Source: Gordius sp. MW1
Taxonomy: Eukaryota; Nematomorpha; Gordioida; Gordea; Gordiidae
DNA: 64,000 nt
Direction of reading: 5' to 3'
Assembly (NCBI GenBank): GCA_964036665.1
Contig: OZ038532.1
Location: 4,092,001 to 4,156,000, forward strand
Shown here: piece after piece, positions 62,453-64,000 of the stretch
How the letters are laid out: every line of letters begins with the position of its first letter
Position numbering within the stretch: position 1 is the stretch's first letter
The notes under the pieces: model-generated
The model's input: only the letters and a program-made list of their open reading frames with translations
Databases searched by the model: none
What the model was told of the DNA's origin: nothing
Made by a program: the position numbers and the translations under genes

Positions 62453-62566
62453 TTATGTTGATAATGAGAGAATAAAAAAGAAAGTTTGCAAATGATATGA
62501 ATTCCGAGCAAGGAATAAAATGGGTGTATTGCTTTAATTTAATTTGTGAACAAAAAAAGAAATGAT

Positions 62567-62573
62567 ATTTATA
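62567..62573 (-). promoter_or_regulatory. TATA-box candidate of the actin gene
   Basis: TATAAAT on the minus strand about 125 bp before the ATG. It is a weak match in AT-rich DNA and is only supported by the CArG boxes upstream. Confidence 0.35.
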
Positions 62574-62729
62574 CGAAAGATTTTTAGCGAAGGGAAAAAA
62601 TGTAAATGATATGTATGGTATGGTATGTGTTGCACGAAACAACGAATTAAGTGAATGTTCTACACAAACAATAAAAACGCTTTTTATTTACGAACACGCA
62701 CACTATATGGCGCACACAACGTGAAATTT

Positions 62730-62773
62730 CCATATAAGGGCATATGACTCACGCGCAACATTTCCTTATATGG
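62730..62773 (-). promoter_or_regulatory. Two CArG boxes (SRF sites) upstream of actin
   Basis: CCATATAAGG (62730-62739) and CCTTATATGG (62764-62773) both fit CC(A/T)6GG exactly; they are mutual reverse complements, spaced 24 bp apart, about 290-330 bp before the ATG. Serum response factor binds such sites in animal actin promoters. Confidence 0.75.
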
Positions 62774-62791
62774 TTGTGTACGCAAAAATGT

Positions 62792-62823
62792 CACGTGGGT
62801 TTATCACGTGTATTACTCACGTG
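62792..62823. promoter_or_regulatory. Three CACGTG E-boxes upstream of actin
   Basis: CACGTG at 62792, 62805 and 62818, spaced 13 bp apart (start to start), directly upstream of the CArG pair. bHLH-zip factors (USF, MITF/TFEB, Myc types) bind CACGTG. Regular spacing argues against chance, but no function can be read from sequence. Confidence 0.5.
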
Positions 62824-62829
62824 ACATGT

Positions 62830-63790
62830 GCGCAAATGATTTACTGCGCACGCAGACGATAAATTATCGTAATTTCATTTTGCGCATTGTAATTGTATTA
62901 TGATGTAACGATGGTAACACAACAAGTGGCATTTAAAGAATGTAACAAAGAGAAAACATTCTTGGGGATTCTTAAATTAAGGTCATCTATGCTTTCTAAG
63001 GTCAAGAGCTTGTGGCATGAAACACTTAAACTGACCCCATTTTCTAAACTAGTTTAGAAATATCATTGTTACTTGTAAATTCTCTTGAGAAATGTGTCAA
63101 TTCAATTTTATAACGTAATCAAAGATTCAACAAAGGAATCTTTGTATATTTTTATCAAGAAAATATTTATTAGATAAGATACTATGCCTCCTCCTCCCTA
63201 TTTAAGATGTCAGGCCCTATTTTGGTATCATTAGTAAGCCTACAAATAAAATTTATTGGCAAAAATGAATTTAATTTTTGGGATGCCTTAAATTAAAATC
63301 AATAAACCTGTCTAGGAACTCGCCTTTATCCATCGCTATAAATTGACAGTATGTACTACACATCTTATTCTACTTTTATTCCTCGCCACAAAAATTTGTT
63401 TATACTTTTTGAAAATTTCAGACATTAATTTATAATTATTTATTTTAATATTTAGCCCTTCGTTAGTCTTACATTTTTTTCCACTTCGGTTGACAAATCG
63501 ACATGAGACATTGCCCCGAAGTTTAAAAGATTTCATAGAAATTTTTACTTCAATCTTTGCGCTTTAATTCAGCCCATAAAGGAAATTTAAGTTTACATTT
63601 TAAAGCCATTGAAACAGTCATAATTGTAATGTTTATTTTATTGCATACTCTTTTTTATCAAACCAAAAATTTAAGGCAATTAAATAATTATTATACTTTC
63701 TAATCAAAGGTTGGCACTTTTATTTAAAAATGACATTATTCTATAAGGAAAAATGATTATTCAACTATGTAATTTTTTGGGTAAAATAAA
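62830..63790. other. Intergenic, nothing certain
   Basis: AT-rich DNA upstream of the actin promoter. A short minus-strand frame at 63336-63536 (GNVSCRFVNRSGKKCKTNEG) has no recognised domain and no clear splice partners. Confidence 0.35.
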
Positions 63791-63793
63791 ACA

Positions 63794-63962
63794 CATGGGC
63801 GTAGCCAGGTTTTGGATTAAGGGGGGAGGGGGGGGGGGGGGTAAAACGTTTAAAAGTTCAATTAGGGAGGGGCAAAACATAATTTTTTTTTTATTCTAAA
63901 GGTTTTTTGCATTGAATTTTTTTTTTATCATTTAGGGGGGGGGGGCCCTGGCTACGGCCATG
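63794..63962. mobile_element. Family M MITE, copy 7
   Basis: CATGGGCGTAGCCAGG to CCTGGCTACGGCCATG, with G runs near 63823-63841 and 63936-63945, flanked by ATAAAACA/GTAAAACA (seven of eight bases). Confidence 0.83.
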
Positions 63963-64000
63963 GTAAAACATCTAGTATTATAGGGCTTTTAAAAATTAAT

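Overview
This is an AT-rich nuclear DNA window from a eukaryote, almost certainly an invertebrate animal or close relative. The genes have GT-AG introns in consistent phases, the actin is of cytoplasmic metazoan type with CArG boxes upstream, and there is a type II Golgi fucosyltransferase and a microsomal sterol 14-alpha-demethylase (CYP51). Insects and nematodes lack CYP51, so a non-ecdysozoan is more likely; I cannot name the species. Most of the remaining DNA is transposon-derived.

Five host genes can be assembled by joining exons in phase. (1) A minus-strand Myb/SANT protein of TTF1/REB1 type (560-11519, 5' end unresolved, 3' end outside the window) has a 9.6-kb intron filled with transposons. 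(2) A minus-strand alpha-1,3-fucosyltransferase (15552-18558) is complete: 4 exons, 438 aa. (3) A plus-strand single-pass membrane protein (about 42716-45669) has PPPY and LPTY motifs in its tail. (4) A plus-strand CYP51 (50984-59736) is complete: 11 exons, 658 aa, about 150 aa longer than usual, with nearly every long intron carrying a transposon. (5) A minus-strand actin (61007-62443) is complete: 5 exons, 376 aa, with two perfect CArG boxes and three CACGTG motifs upstream.

Mobile DNA by region: 950-3748 repeat A copy 1; 3862-6604 DIRS-like pieces (gag-like on plus, RT/RNase H on minus); 7013-9621 a decayed RTE-type LINE; 11777-13298 and 13384-13685 inverted-repeat elements; 16208-17124 and 41229-42000 a TA-target MITE family; 20235-26379 a nest of hAT elements three levels deep; 28781-38009 a dead Helitron cut by two repeat A copies and one hAT MITE, with a further repeat A copy lying upstream; 38390-39812 a pogo-like MITE containing a hAT MITE; 45754-47283 a decayed RT element split by the same hAT MITE family; 49032-50925 repeat A copy 5, ending 58 bp before the CYP51 start codon.

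The most unusual item is repeat A, present five times. It has a GGGCCTTCGGCCC hairpin end, a polypurine tract, an array of ~110-125 bp monomers that each carry a CCAATGG/CCATTGG palindrome, and a tail ending GCATAGCAATTA. Its insertion into the Helitron reading frame reveals the target site, which has no target-site duplication. That fits a non-autonomous Helitron/Helentron-like element, and one copy forms the immediate 5' flank of CYP51.
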